NCBI RefSeq assembly: GCF_050490315.1
Contig: NZ_JBNPEO010000007.1
Location: forward strand, 1 to 64,000
Direction: 5' to 3'
Length of the DNA stretch: 64,000 bases
Origin: JBNPEO01 sp050490315
GTDB taxonomy: Bacteria; Actinomycetota; Actinomycetes; Actinomycetales; Micrococcaceae
A program made the translations under genes and the position numbers. A model generated the notes under the pieces. It made no database searches. It saw only the letters and a program-made list of their open reading frames with translations, and had not been told where the DNA came from. Positions 44,093 to 52,377 of this stretch are shown in pieces; position 1 is the stretch's first letter, and each line of letters begins with the position of its first letter.

Positions 44093-44175
44093 GCGCGGGT
44101 GGCGGAATGGCAGACGCGCTAGCTTGAGGTGCTAGTCCTCGAAAGGGGGTGGGGGTTCAAGTCCCCCTCCGCGCA
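44093..44175 (+). tRNA. tRNA-Leu (anticodon GAG)
   Basis: Acceptor GCGCGGG (44093-44099) pairs with TCCGCGC (44168-44174), with A at 44175 as discriminator. The anticodon stem CTAGC/GCTAG encloses TTGAGGT, giving anticodon GAG at 44126-44128. The long variable arm (TCCTCGAAAGGGGG) is that of a class II tRNA, and the T-arm is GGGGGTTCAAGTCCCCC. CCA is not encoded. It reads Leu codons CUC and CUU. Confidence 0.97.
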
Positions 44176-44181
44176 CAAAGC

Positions 44182-44217
44182 AAAAATGGCCCTGATCTTC
44201 GGATCAGGGCCATTTTT
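44182..44217 (+). terminator. Terminator after tRNA-Leu
   Basis: AAAAATGGCCCTGATC (44182-44197) pairs perfectly with GATCAGGGCCATTTTT (44202-44217) around a TTCG tetraloop, with T-rich ends on both strands. It begins seven bases after the tRNA and may also serve the convergent MaoC gene. Confidence 0.92.
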
Positions 44218-44329
44218 GTTTCGCCGAAACATAGGCTCATAAACTTCCCGCTAAAGGGCTGGGCAGTGGTGGTCTCGCCCAGCTCTGGGAGAGACCACCC
44301 CTGCCCGTCAGACGGGCCTTGTTGTCCGA

Positions 44330-45277
44330 TTAGTTCGGCAGGATCGGTTCTACAGATCCCGTGAAGTGACGTCGCCCACTTCGTTGGTTCCACCCCACAA
44401 AAAGCATCTTTGGGGCGTTTCCCTCGAGTGCAGCAACGTCCGCTGCGGGTCCGTTTTCTTCTTCGGCCTCAATGCGTACGCCAACCGTCGCCGGCAGAAA
44501 TACTGGTGCCTCAAATGAAACGTTCCACACAAAAGAATCGGATGCCGAAGTGCCAATTTCTGCGAGTGCACGCGAGGCAACGTACATGCCGTGCACAATC
44601 GAGGTTCGCAGTCCCAACGCTTTAGCAGAGAGAGAACTCAAGTGAATGGGGTTAAAGTCCCCGCTCACGGCTGCGTAGGCTCGCCCCGCATCGGCTCCGA
44701 GTCGCCATACGGCTGTGGGGTTCGGTGGCGCAAAGTCGGTCTTGGGCGGCTGCGTGGTGGGCTTATCGATGCCCGGAAGAAACACGCCTTTGGCGAGGTA
44801 GGTTGAAATACCGCGCCATAAGAGGTCGTCGCTGTGGGCTGCGCGAACTTCCACCACCAGGTCTACTTTGGTTCCAGCCCGGTGACCCGAGAGATTTTCA
44901 GCCCAGCTGCGAATATCCATCCGCTGAGAGCGTTCTATCTTGCCGAAATGCTCCACCCGATTTTGCAGGTGGATCATTCCCAATAGTGGTAGTGGGAACT
45001 CGTCTTTGGTCATCAAGCTCACGGCGAGTGGAAACCCCAACACATGTACGTAACCAGAAGGCACTGCATCGCTAACCGGTAGCCCAAAAAGCTTTTGGTA
45101 GGCGGTGAGCTTTTCTAGGTCGATTTCCACGTCAGCCACTTCGTGGGCAACGGCTGGAAGTTCTGGTTTCTCGTGGTGACCCAGTAGCTTTTTTCGTGCG
45201 GCGAGCGCTGCTGCATTTAGATACAGCTTTGACAATGACGGCGTCTCGCCGAGCACTTGAACGCTGGGGGTGCTCAC
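44330..45277 (-). CDS. MaoC-family (R)-enoyl-CoA hydratase, HtdX-like
   Basis: A 315-residue two-hot-dog protein. The active hot-dog is in the C-terminal half, with GRAYAAVSGDFNPIHLSSLS (hydratase motif, catalytic D and H) and RTSIVHGMYVASRALAE. The N-terminal hot-dog is catalytically empty. It hydrates trans-2-enoyl-CoA to (R)-3-hydroxyacyl-CoA. The GTG start overlaps the FabG4-like stop (GTGA). Gene order thiolase-FabG4-MaoC matches the fadA2/fabG4/htdX cluster of Mycobacterium tuberculosis, which supports a shared acyl-CoA pathway. Confidence 0.88.
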   Translation of the reverse strand: MSTPSVQVLGETPSLSKLYLNAAALAARKKLLGHHEKPELPAVAHEVADVEIDLEKLTAYQKLFGLPVSDAVPSGYVHVLGFPLAVSLMTKDEFPLPLLGMIHLQNRVEHFGKIERSQRMDIRSWAENLSGHRAGTKVDLVVEVRAAHSDDLLWRGISTYLAKGVFLPGIDKPTTQPPKTDFAPPNPTAVWRLGADAGRAYAAVSGDFNPIHLSSLSAKALGLRTSIVHGMYVASRALAEIGTSASDSFVWNVSFEAPVFLPATVGVRIEAEEENGPAADVAALEGNAPKMLFVGWNQRSGRRHFTGSVEPILPN

Positions 45278-46614
45278 GCTCCCACCAGATTCTGCCCGCA
45301 GACACGAAGCACTTCGCCGTTGATCCCTGCGGCGGCGTCGCTGGCCAAAAATGCTATCGCCTCAGCAACGTCAACGGGTTTGCCACCTTGTTGCAAAGAG
45401 TTCAGGCGACGCGCCACTTCACGGGTTGCGAAGGGGATGCGTGCTGTCATTTCGGTCTCGATGAATCCTGGTGCGACGGCGTTGATGGCACCTCCCTTAG
45501 TTTCCATGGCTGCGGCGGTGGAGCGAACCATTCCCATCACGCCACCCTTGGATGCTGCGTAGTTGGTCTGCCCGCGGTTACCGGCAATGCCACTGGTGGA
45601 GGCCACCGAAACTATGCGCGGACGTTGGGCAAAAACGTCGGAAGCCAATAGGGCCTCGTTGATGCGCAATTGGGCTGCGATGTTCACGGCCAGTACCGAA
45701 TTCCAGCGTGCTGGATCCATGTTGGCTAGCAATTTGTCCCGTGTGATACCTGCGTTGTGCACCACAATGTCCAGGTGGCCATGGCGGCTTTTTGCGTGTT
45801 CCAGGATCTTCTGTCCTGCATCTTCACGGCTGATGTCTAATTGCAGTGCGCTGCCGTGTACTTCGTTGGCGATCTTGGCAAGGTGATCTCCCGCAGCAGG
45901 AATATCCACCAAAATCAGTGTTGCGCCGTCCCGGTACAGGGTGCGAGCAATTGCCGCACCAATTCCACGTGCTGCCCCGGTCACGACGGCTACCCGACCT
46001 TCGAGGGGACTGTCGCGCTTGGGCGGCAGGGCGCCGTCGTTATTTCCAATGGTCAGGAACTGACCGTCAACAAACGCCGAGCGACCGGAGAGGAAGAACT
46101 GCAGTGCACCTAATGCTCCAGGGCTGACCGGGGAGACATCTTCCGCCAGCACAATACCGTTGGCGGTTGACCCGGCCCGGAGTTCTTTGGCCAGTGAACG
46201 CACAAAGCCGTCGATGCCTTGACGTGCGGCCGCTATAGCCGGGGCGCCGGCGCTGACTGGGGAGCGGAATACGGTGACCACTCGAGAGTTTGCGGCTAGA
46301 TGACGCAGGGCAGACCCCGTGGCTAATACTGACTCTTCTAGATCGGTGGGGTGCTGAACGTCGTCCAATACCAAAACGATGGCACCGAATTTTTCCTTGG
46401 CCGTAACGTGACGGCGGATGTCTAGGCCCCATGAGAGGAGTTCTTGGGCGAGTTCTTCAGCGCCCGAGGAGCTACCTTGAACCAGAACCGGACCAGTGAC
46501 CAATGGATCACCTGGTGTGTGGCGACGAAGGACTACCGGCTGCGGTAGGCCCAGTTTTTTTGCCAGGTCTTTACCGAAACCTTTGCTAACGAATTCTGTG
46601 TATTTGTCAGTCAC
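45274..46614 (-). CDS. fabG4: High-molecular-weight 3-oxoacyl reductase, FabG4-like
   Basis: A 446-residue short-chain dehydrogenase with an extra N-terminal Rossmann-like domain (about 1-200), as in mycobacterial FabG4. The catalytic domain shows GRVAVVTGAARGIGAAIART, HNAGITRDKLLANM, SVASTSGIAGNRGQTNYAASKGG with S, Y and K, and a C-terminal FLASDAAAGINGEVLRVCG. It reduces 3-oxoacyl-CoA/ACP, with NADH preferred in FabG4. Start GTG at 46614 with AGGAGG ahead. It lies 12 bases after the thiolase stop and overlaps the MaoC start. Confidence 0.92.
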   Translation of the reverse strand: MTDKYTEFVSKGFGKDLAKKLGLPQPVVLRRHTPGDPLVTGPVLVQGSSSGAEELAQELLSWGLDIRRHVTAKEKFGAIVLVLDDVQHPTDLEESVLATGSALRHLAANSRVVTVFRSPVSAGAPAIAAARQGIDGFVRSLAKELRAGSTANGIVLAEDVSPVSPGALGALQFFLSGRSAFVDGQFLTIGNNDGALPPKRDSPLEGRVAVVTGAARGIGAAIARTLYRDGATLILVDIPAAGDHLAKIANEVHGSALQLDISREDAGQKILEHAKSRHGHLDIVVHNAGITRDKLLANMDPARWNSVLAVNIAAQLRINEALLASDVFAQRPRIVSVASTSGIAGNRGQTNYAASKGGVMGMVRSTAAAMETKGGAINAVAPGFIETEMTARIPFATREVARRLNSLQQGGKPVDVAEAIAFLASDAAAGINGEVLRVCGQNLVGA

Positions 46615-46626
46615 AATCAGTTCCTC

Positions 46627-47928
46627 CTAAAGAGATTCGAGGACGGCGACGACGCCCTGGCCGCCGGCGGCGCAGATGGAGATCAACCCGCGTGAAGGCC
46701 GGCCATCGACTGTGCCGCGTTCGTGGAGCATCTTGGAGAGGGAGGCAACGATGCGACCACCCGTGGCAGCGAAGGGGTGACCTGCTGCCAAGGATGATCC
46801 GTTGACGTTCAGTTTGGACCGGTCAACGCTGCCAAGGGCTTTGTCCAGACCGAGACGTTCGGTGCAGAAGGCGTCGTCTTCCCAGGCCGTGAGGGTGCTC
46901 AGAACCGTTCCTGCGAAGGCCTCATGGATTTCAAAGAAGTCGATGTCATCGAAGGTTAGGCCTAGTCGAGCCAGAAGGCGTGGCACAGCAAAGGCTGGCG
47001 CCATTAGCAGGCCATCCTTGCCGTGGACAAAGTCAACTGCTGCTGCCTCGCCATCAACCACACGGGCGAGCTTGGGCAGATCGTGAGCGTCAGCCCATTC
47101 CTCGGAGGCCAAAAGCACTGTGGACGCGCCATCGGTGAGCGGGGTGGAGTTGCCGGCCGTCATGGTGGCCTCTGCACCGAGCTGCTTGCCGAATACTGGC
47201 TTCAGCTTGGCGAGCTTTTCCAAGGTGGTGTCCGCACGCAAGTTTGAGTCTTTGCTCAAGCCGCGGTACGGGGTCATCAAATCGTCAAAGAAGCCACGCT
47301 CATAGGCAGCCGCAAGGTTCTTGTGGCTGTTGTAGGCCAACTCATCTTGTGCTTCACGAGTGACTTTCCACTGTGCAGTGGTGAGTGCTTGGTGTTCGCC
47401 CATGGACAGTCCAGTCCGCGGCTCACCCGTGCCCGGAGCGTTGGGAGCCAGGTCCTTGGGACGCAATTTACTCAGAGCCTGTACGCGCTGGCCGAGAGTT
47501 TTTGACCGGCTCAGTTCCATCAGAATGTTGCGCAGACCGTCGCTGACTGCAACGGGAGCGTCTGAGGTGGTATCCACTCCCCCAGCAATCGCTGAATCGA
47601 TCTGGCCCAGCTTGATTTTGTTAGCCAGCCCCAAGACCGCTTCCAAGCCTGTGGCGCATGCCTGCTGAAGATCGTAGGCCGGGGTTTCGGCCGAAAGCGC
47701 CGAACCCAAAACAACTTCACGCGTGAGGTTGAAGTCTTTTGAGTGCTTCAGGACGGCACCAGCTGCTACTTCACCAATTCGTTCATCTTGGAGACCAAAG
47801 CGAGCGACAAGCCCGTCCAATGCCGCTGTAAGCATGTCTTGGTTTGAAGTGTTGATGTAGGCGCCATTAGAGCGGGCGAAGGGAATTCGGTTTCCACCGA
47901 TTACTACGGCATTACGCAGATCATTCAC
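46627..47928 (-). CDS. Acetyl-CoA acetyltransferase / thiolase (FadI/FadA2-like)
   Basis: A 433-residue thiolase that cleaves 3-oxoacyl-CoA. It has the acyl-accepting cysteine in YDLQQACATGLEAVLGL, GGVDTTSDAPVAVSDGL, FFEIHEAFAGTVLSTLTAWE with the catalytic His, NVNGSSLAAGHPFAATGGR, and the second catalytic Cys in LISICAAGGQG. The start is GTG at 47928, with AAAGGAG 9 bases ahead. The frame stays open to 48288, but the extra part runs through the operator and the opposite TetR gene and is rejected. First gene of the thiolase-FabG4-MaoC operon. Confidence 0.93.
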   Translation of the reverse strand: MNDLRNAVVIGGNRIPFARSNGAYINTSNQDMLTAALDGLVARFGLQDERIGEVAAGAVLKHSKDFNLTREVVLGSALSAETPAYDLQQACATGLEAVLGLANKIKLGQIDSAIAGGVDTTSDAPVAVSDGLRNILMELSRSKTLGQRVQALSKLRPKDLAPNAPGTGEPRTGLSMGEHQALTTAQWKVTREAQDELAYNSHKNLAAAYERGFFDDLMTPYRGLSKDSNLRADTTLEKLAKLKPVFGKQLGAEATMTAGNSTPLTDGASTVLLASEEWADAHDLPKLARVVDGEAAAVDFVHGKDGLLMAPAFAVPRLLARLGLTFDDIDFFEIHEAFAGTVLSTLTAWEDDAFCTERLGLDKALGSVDRSKLNVNGSSLAAGHPFAATGGRIVASLSKMLHERGTVDGRPSRGLISICAAGGQGVVAVLESL

Positions 47929-48038
47929 GTTTTGACTCTCCTTTGTCCGGCACACAAGGTCCGGTTCGGGCCAACGCGACGAGATGCACGCTGACTCCAT
48001 GTTGACGCCGCCCGACTGCAAGAAGCAATGGCGGTTAC

Positions 48039-48071
48039 CGATACTCAGCGTACCTGATACGCTGAGTATCG
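48039..48071. promoter_or_regulatory. TetR-type operator between the divergent fatty-acid operons
   Basis: CGATACTCAGCGTA (48039-48052) and TACGCTGAGTATCG (48058-48071) are perfect 14-bp inverted arms around CCTGA. The site lies 111 bases before the thiolase start and touches the putative GTG start of the TetR gene. One site can therefore silence both directions. Confidence 0.85.
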
Positions 48072-48814
48072 TGAACATTCGGACCACACTTACGACGACG
48101 ACTACCGACACTTCGGTTGCGGCGTCCACAACGGCGGCAGTAGCAGTGGCAGACGGGCGATCGGCTCGTTGGAGCAGCCACCGCGAGGAACGCCGTCGTG
48201 AATTAATCCGTGCAGCCCGCCGCGCGGTCCATACCTTGGGTCCAGAAGCGTCAATGGATGACATTGCCAACGCGGCCAGCACTTCCAAATCGGTGTTCTA
48301 CCGCTACTTCGGTGACAAAGCTGGCTTACAGCAAGCTGTTGGGGAAGTGGTCCTACACCAGATGCGGCAGAAAATTGTTGACGCAGCACAGGGTGCAGAG
48401 GGTCCTCAAGAGGCACTGCATGCCATGGTCAGTGCTTATCTGCACATGGCCCAGACCTCGCCGAACGTCTATACCTTCGTAACAAAGCGTGGAAATCTAG
48501 ATAGTTCCTCAACGGTCGGAAGCCCTTTGGGCGGTGCGTTCAGTCATTTCTTCGATGCGATCACACAAATGCTGGCAAAACCCATGCAGGACTATTTCTC
48601 CGGCAATAGCAGCGCGCTCATTGCGTACTGGCCCACGGCAGCCATTGGGCTAGTACGGGCCGCTGGTGAAGAGTGGCTTTCCGCCACGGCCAGCCAGCCA
48701 CAAGCAGACCCGGACTCCATGGCTACTCGGATTACCGGCTGGCTCCTGCACGGGATAGCCCACGAACTTAGCACTCCCCTCAGCAACTCTGCGATGACTA
48801 ATCAGCCATCATGA
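48071..48814 (+). CDS. TetR-family transcriptional regulator
   Basis: About 247 residues from a GTG at 48071; the open frame begins earlier, at 47984. The exact start is uncertain because the first part is a Thr/Ala-rich linker without clear ribosome-binding site. The TetR helix-turn-helix is EERRRELIRAARRAVHTLGP, MDDIANAASTSKSVFYRYFG and DKAGLQQAVGEVV. The C-terminal ligand domain is helical. Its neighbours handle acyl-CoA, so an acyl-CoA effector is likely. The stop overlaps the ATG at 48811 (ATGA), so it is coupled to the downstream oxidase-like gene and represses itself if the operator is its own. Confidence 0.88.
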   Translation: MNIRTTLTTTTTDTSVAASTTAAVAVADGRSARWSSHREERRRELIRAARRAVHTLGPEASMDDIANAASTSKSVFYRYFGDKAGLQQAVGEVVLHQMRQKIVDAAQGAEGPQEALHAMVSAYLHMAQTSPNVYTFVTKRGNLDSSSTVGSPLGGAFSHFFDAITQMLAKPMQDYFSGNSSALIAYWPTAAIGLVRAAGEEWLSATASQPQADPDSMATRITGWLLHGIAHELSTPLSNSAMTNQPS

Positions 48815-48831
48815 CCAACGAAGGAATGACA

Positions 48832-50958
48832 ATGACTGAAGTATCTGACCGTCCCATCACCAAGGGATCAGCCGGACACACTCCCCCTAAGCAGCACCCG
48901 GCATCTAGCTCCGAGCCCAAAGTCAACGTTGAAGCATTGGGCGAACAGCTTTTGGGGAAGTGGGCTGACTACCGCAAGGCCGCACGAGTGCTTGCAGCGG
49001 ACACCCGACTTCACAAAATCGAGGGCCTGTCTCACACCGAACACCGCAAGCGCGTTTTTGAGCAACTAAAGATCCTCGTTGAACAAAAAGCAGTGCTGCG
49101 CGCTTTTCCCAAGAGCTTGGGTGGCGAAAACGAAAACGGCGGAAACATTGCCGGGTTCGAAGAACTTGTGACCTCCGACCCTTCACTGCAGATCAAGGCA
49201 GGCGTCCAGTGGGGTCTCTTCGGTAGCGCCGTGATGCACTTGGGCAGCGAGGAACACCACAAGGCGTGGTTGCCGGGGATTATGAGCCTTGAAACCCCTG
49301 GCTGCTTCGCCATGACCGAAATTGGTCACGGCTCTGATGTTGCTAGCATCGCCACCACGGCCACCTATGACGAAGCAACACAAGAATTTGTTATCAACAC
49401 CCCCTTCCGTGCCGCATGGAAAGAATTCATTGGCAACGCAGCCGTTGACGGCCTGGCGGCAGTGGTATTTGCCCAGCTCATCACCAAGGGCGTTAACCAC
49501 GGTGTCCACGCGTTCTACGTAAATCTTCGCGATCCCGAAACCAAAGAGTTCCTGCCGGGTATCGGCGGCGAGGACGACGGCATCAAGGGTGGACTCAATG
49601 GCATCGATAACGGCCGTTTGCACTTCGACCATGTCCGTATTCCGCGCACCAACCTGCTCAACCGCTACGGTGACGTCAACGAAGCCGGTGAATACAGCTC
49701 TACCATCGAAAGCCCAGGACGTCGCTTCTTTACGATGCTCGGAACCCTAGTCCAGGGCCGTGTGTCCTTGGACGGTGCGGCCGTGACGGCTACCAAGATT
49801 GCTCTCAAAACGGCCATCCAGTACGCAACTGAGCGCCGTCAGTTCAATGCTTCCTCCCCCACCGAGGAAGAAGTCCTCTTGGACTACCAGCGCCACCAGC
49901 GCCGCCTCTTTACCCGTTTGGCCACCACATACGCCGCAAGCTTTGCGCACGAAGAACTGCTTGAAAAGTTCGACGGCGTTTTCTCAGGCCGCACAGACAC
50001 GGATGCTGACCGTGAAGACCTTGAAACTCTGGCAGCAGCGTTGAAACCATTGAGCACATGGCACGCGCTGGACACGTTGCAGGAGTGCCGTGAAGCGTGC
50101 GGCGGCGCCGGATTCCTGGCCGAGAACCGTTTTGGTTCATTACGCGCGGATCTTGACATCTATGCGACGTTCGAGGGCGACAACACGGTGCTGCTCCAGC
50201 TTGTGGCCAAGCGGCTCTTGGGCGACTACGCCAAAGAATTCCGCAACGTGGACTTTGGTGTGCTGGCCCGGTACGCGGTAGGCCAGGCAACTGACCTTGC
50301 CGTCAACCGCACTGGTCTGCGCCAAGTAGCCCAGTTTGTGGCTGACACTGGACTTGCCCAGAAATCTGCTAACGCTCTGCGCTCTGAAGAAGGCCAGCGT
50401 GCCTTGCTGACCGATCGTGTTCAGTCCATGGTGGCCGAGGTTGGGTCGGCGTTGCGCGGCGCCCCCAAGCTGCCCCAGGCCAAGGCAGCTGCATTGTTCA
50501 ATGCCCACCAGAACGAGATCATTGAAGCAGCCAAGTCCCACGCTGAGCTCCTCCAGTGGGAAGCGTTCACGCGTGCGCTTGCTGAAGTTCAAGACGAAGG
50601 AACCAAAAAAGTCCTGACCTGGGTTCGTGACCTCTTTGGCCTGTCCTTGATTGAAAAGAACTTGGCCTGGTATTTGATGAACGGCCGGCTGTCAATGCAG
50701 CGCGCTCGCACAGTGGGCGACTACATCAACCGTCTCCTGACCAAGATTCGTCCGCATGCTTTGGACTTGGTTGACGCATTCGGTTACGGCCCCGATCAGT
50801 TGCGGACAGCCGTTTCCACGGGAGCCGAAAAAATCCGTCAGGACGAGGCCGCTGCGTACTTCCGTGCACAGCGCGCCAGTGGTACTGCCCCGATCGACGA
50901 AAAGGTGCTGATCGAGCGTAAGCGCCGCGAAGCAAAGAGCAAGGGCGCAGCTAAGTAG
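48832..50958 (+). CDS. Acyl-CoA oxidase/dehydrogenase family protein, large type
   Basis: A 708-residue flavoprotein that resembles peroxisomal acyl-CoA oxidases more than short acyl-CoA dehydrogenases. It has CFAMTEIGHGSDVASIATTA, IDNGRLHFDHVRIPRTNLLN, ATERRQFNASSPTEEEVLLD, LDTLQECREACGGAGFLAEN, and DIYATFEGDNTVLLQLVAKR with the catalytic Glu. A long C-terminal helical part (residues about 480-700) follows. It introduces the trans-2 double bond in acyl-CoA. The ATG at 48832 has AAGGA six bases ahead. An ATG at 48811 overlapping the TetR stop would add seven residues. Confidence 0.88.
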   Translation: MTEVSDRPITKGSAGHTPPKQHPASSSEPKVNVEALGEQLLGKWADYRKAARVLAADTRLHKIEGLSHTEHRKRVFEQLKILVEQKAVLRAFPKSLGGENENGGNIAGFEELVTSDPSLQIKAGVQWGLFGSAVMHLGSEEHHKAWLPGIMSLETPGCFAMTEIGHGSDVASIATTATYDEATQEFVINTPFRAAWKEFIGNAAVDGLAAVVFAQLITKGVNHGVHAFYVNLRDPETKEFLPGIGGEDDGIKGGLNGIDNGRLHFDHVRIPRTNLLNRYGDVNEAGEYSSTIESPGRRFFTMLGTLVQGRVSLDGAAVTATKIALKTAIQYATERRQFNASSPTEEEVLLDYQRHQRRLFTRLATTYAASFAHEELLEKFDGVFSGRTDTDADREDLETLAAALKPLSTWHALDTLQECREACGGAGFLAENRFGSLRADLDIYATFEGDNTVLLQLVAKRLLGDYAKEFRNVDFGVLARYAVGQATDLAVNRTGLRQVAQFVADTGLAQKSANALRSEEGQRALLTDRVQSMVAEVGSALRGAPKLPQAKAAALFNAHQNEIIEAAKSHAELLQWEAFTRALAEVQDEGTKKVLTWVRDLFGLSLIEKNLAWYLMNGRLSMQRARTVGDYINRLLTKIRPHALDLVDAFGYGPDQLRTAVSTGAEKIRQDEAAAYFRAQRASGTAPIDEKVLIERKRREAKSKGAAK

Positions 50959-50982
50959 CCAGCCTCTAGGGTGCTAGAAGAA

Positions 50983-51037
50983 CGACGGCGGTACTCGCCA
51001 TCGGTGAGATTCTCACGGATGGCGAGTACCGCCGTCG
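50983..51037. terminator. Bidirectional terminator-like hairpin
   Basis: CGACGGCGGTACTCGCCATC (50983-51002) pairs with its exact complement at 51018-51037. The loop holds a further GTGAGA/TCTCAC stem. It separates the convergent oxidase-like gene and glgM. T-runs are poor, so it may act by structure alone. Confidence 0.8.
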
Positions 51038-51078
51038 GACATTAACGCAGCAAAACATCTATTAGCTAGGGCGAACCC

Positions 51079-52275
51079 TTACTTTAGGACCGAGCGGTAA
51101 ACCTCTAGGGTCGTTTCAGCAATGGATTCCCACGAGAAGTGCTCTTCCACCCGGGCGCGCCCGGCAACACCCATGGCGCGGGCCTTGGCTGGATCTTCAA
51201 CTACCTTGATCAGTGCGTCAGCGAAGTCGTTAACGAACTTGTCTGGGTCCAAGGGGGTACCGGTGCCGTCGGTGAGCTGCTCAATGGCCACAAGCAAGCC
51301 TGTCTCGCCATCTTTAACTACCTCGGGGATACCACCGGTGGCACTGGCAACTACAGCAGCACCACAGGCCATAGCTTCTAGGTTCACAATGCCCAGCGGT
51401 TCGTAGATGGAGGGGCAAGCGAAAGCCGTTGCGTGGCTGAGAACCTGAATGAGCTCTGCACGAGGCAACATTCGCTCAATCAAAATCACACCCTCACGCT
51501 GACTCTGAAGTTCCGCAATGAGTTTGTTCGTTTGCTCGGCCAGAGCTGGAGTGTCTGCAGCGCCCAAGCACAGGACTAGCTGAACGTCAGCCGGTAGCTT
51601 TGCAGCGGCCTGGAGCAAGTACGGGACACCCTTTTGACGAGTATTACGCCCAACAAACACCACACTCGGTTTTTCTGGGTTAATGCCCAAAGTACGGACG
51701 GCGTCTTCGCCTTCATCACGCGTCCACTGAGAGACGTCAATTCCGTTGTGAACCACCTTGACCCTTGCCGGGTCAACGTTCGGGTAGCTCTTGAGGATGT
51801 CTTGGCGCATTCCGTCGGACACGGCAATAATCGCAGCGGCTGCTTCATAGGCGGTCTTTTCAGCCCATGAGCTCACTGCATAACCGCCACCGAGTTGCTC
51901 TGCCTTCCACGGTCGCAACGGCTCAAGGCTGTGTGCACTGAGTACGTGCGGAATACCGTGCAATAGCGAGGCAAGGTGCCCGGCCATGTTGGCATACCAG
52001 GTGTGTGAGTGAACCACATCAGCGCCAGCAATGTCAGGGACGATCGAAAGATCAACACCAAGGGTTTGAATCGCTGGGTTCGCGTCGGCTAAGTCTGCCG
52101 GCACGTTATAGGAGTTCACAGTGGCACCGTGGTAGTCCTCAGGGCGGGGCGCACCAAAGGCCCGAACCCTCAATTCCACGTGTTGCGCCAGCACACGGCT
52201 GAGCTCCGCTACGTGTACTCCGGCGCCGCCGTAAATCTCGGGCGGAAATTCTTTGGTCACAATGTCGATTCGCAC
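51079..52275 (-). CDS. glgM: GT4 glycosyltransferase of glycogen metabolism, GlgM/GlgA type
   Basis: A 398-residue GT4 enzyme. It has IVTKEFPPEIYGGAGVHVAE at the N-terminus, VVHSHTWYANMAGHLASLLH, AHSLEPLRPWKAEQLGGGYA, VVFVGRNTRQKGVPYLLQAA, and the nucleotide-sugar motif SIYEPLGIVNLEAMACGAAV. In M. tuberculosis the orthologous position (Rv1212c, divergent from glgC) encodes GlgM, which makes maltose-1-phosphate from ADP-glucose and glucose-1-phosphate. GlgA, true glycogen synthase, is the alternative label. The start is GTG at 52275, preceded by AAGGA. The long open extension to 53199 is antisense to glgC and rejected. Confidence 0.9.
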   Translation of the reverse strand: MRIDIVTKEFPPEIYGGAGVHVAELSRVLAQHVELRVRAFGAPRPEDYHGATVNSYNVPADLADANPAIQTLGVDLSIVPDIAGADVVHSHTWYANMAGHLASLLHGIPHVLSAHSLEPLRPWKAEQLGGGYAVSSWAEKTAYEAAAAIIAVSDGMRQDILKSYPNVDPARVKVVHNGIDVSQWTRDEGEDAVRTLGINPEKPSVVFVGRNTRQKGVPYLLQAAAKLPADVQLVLCLGAADTPALAEQTNKLIAELQSQREGVILIERMLPRAELIQVLSHATAFACPSIYEPLGIVNLEAMACGAAVVASATGGIPEVVKDGETGLLVAIEQLTDGTGTPLDPDKFVNDFADALIKVVEDPAKARAMGVAGRARVEEHFSWESIAETTLEVYRSVLK

Positions 52276-52321
52276 GGTTCTAACGTAGTCCTTCCACGTT
52301 ATGTGATCTAGTGTGAAAGTG

Positions 52322-52338
52322 TCCGGACATGATCCGGA
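52322..52338. promoter_or_regulatory. Repeated TCCGGA motif between glgM and glgC
   Basis: TCCGGA occurs twice, at 52322-52327 and 52333-52338, with a 5-base spacer. Each copy is palindromic. The pair lies in the 102-bp divergent promoter region, 40 bases before glgC, and could be a regulator site. No known regulator is assigned. Confidence 0.35.
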
Positions 52339-52377
52339 TCTTTGTTGCCACAGTTTTGATGCAGGGGAGTTCACACG

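Noticed and set aside
47929..48288. N-terminal extension of the thiolase by 120 codons
   Set aside because: Runs antisense through the operator and the TetR gene; the GTG at 47928 has a strong ribosome-binding site.
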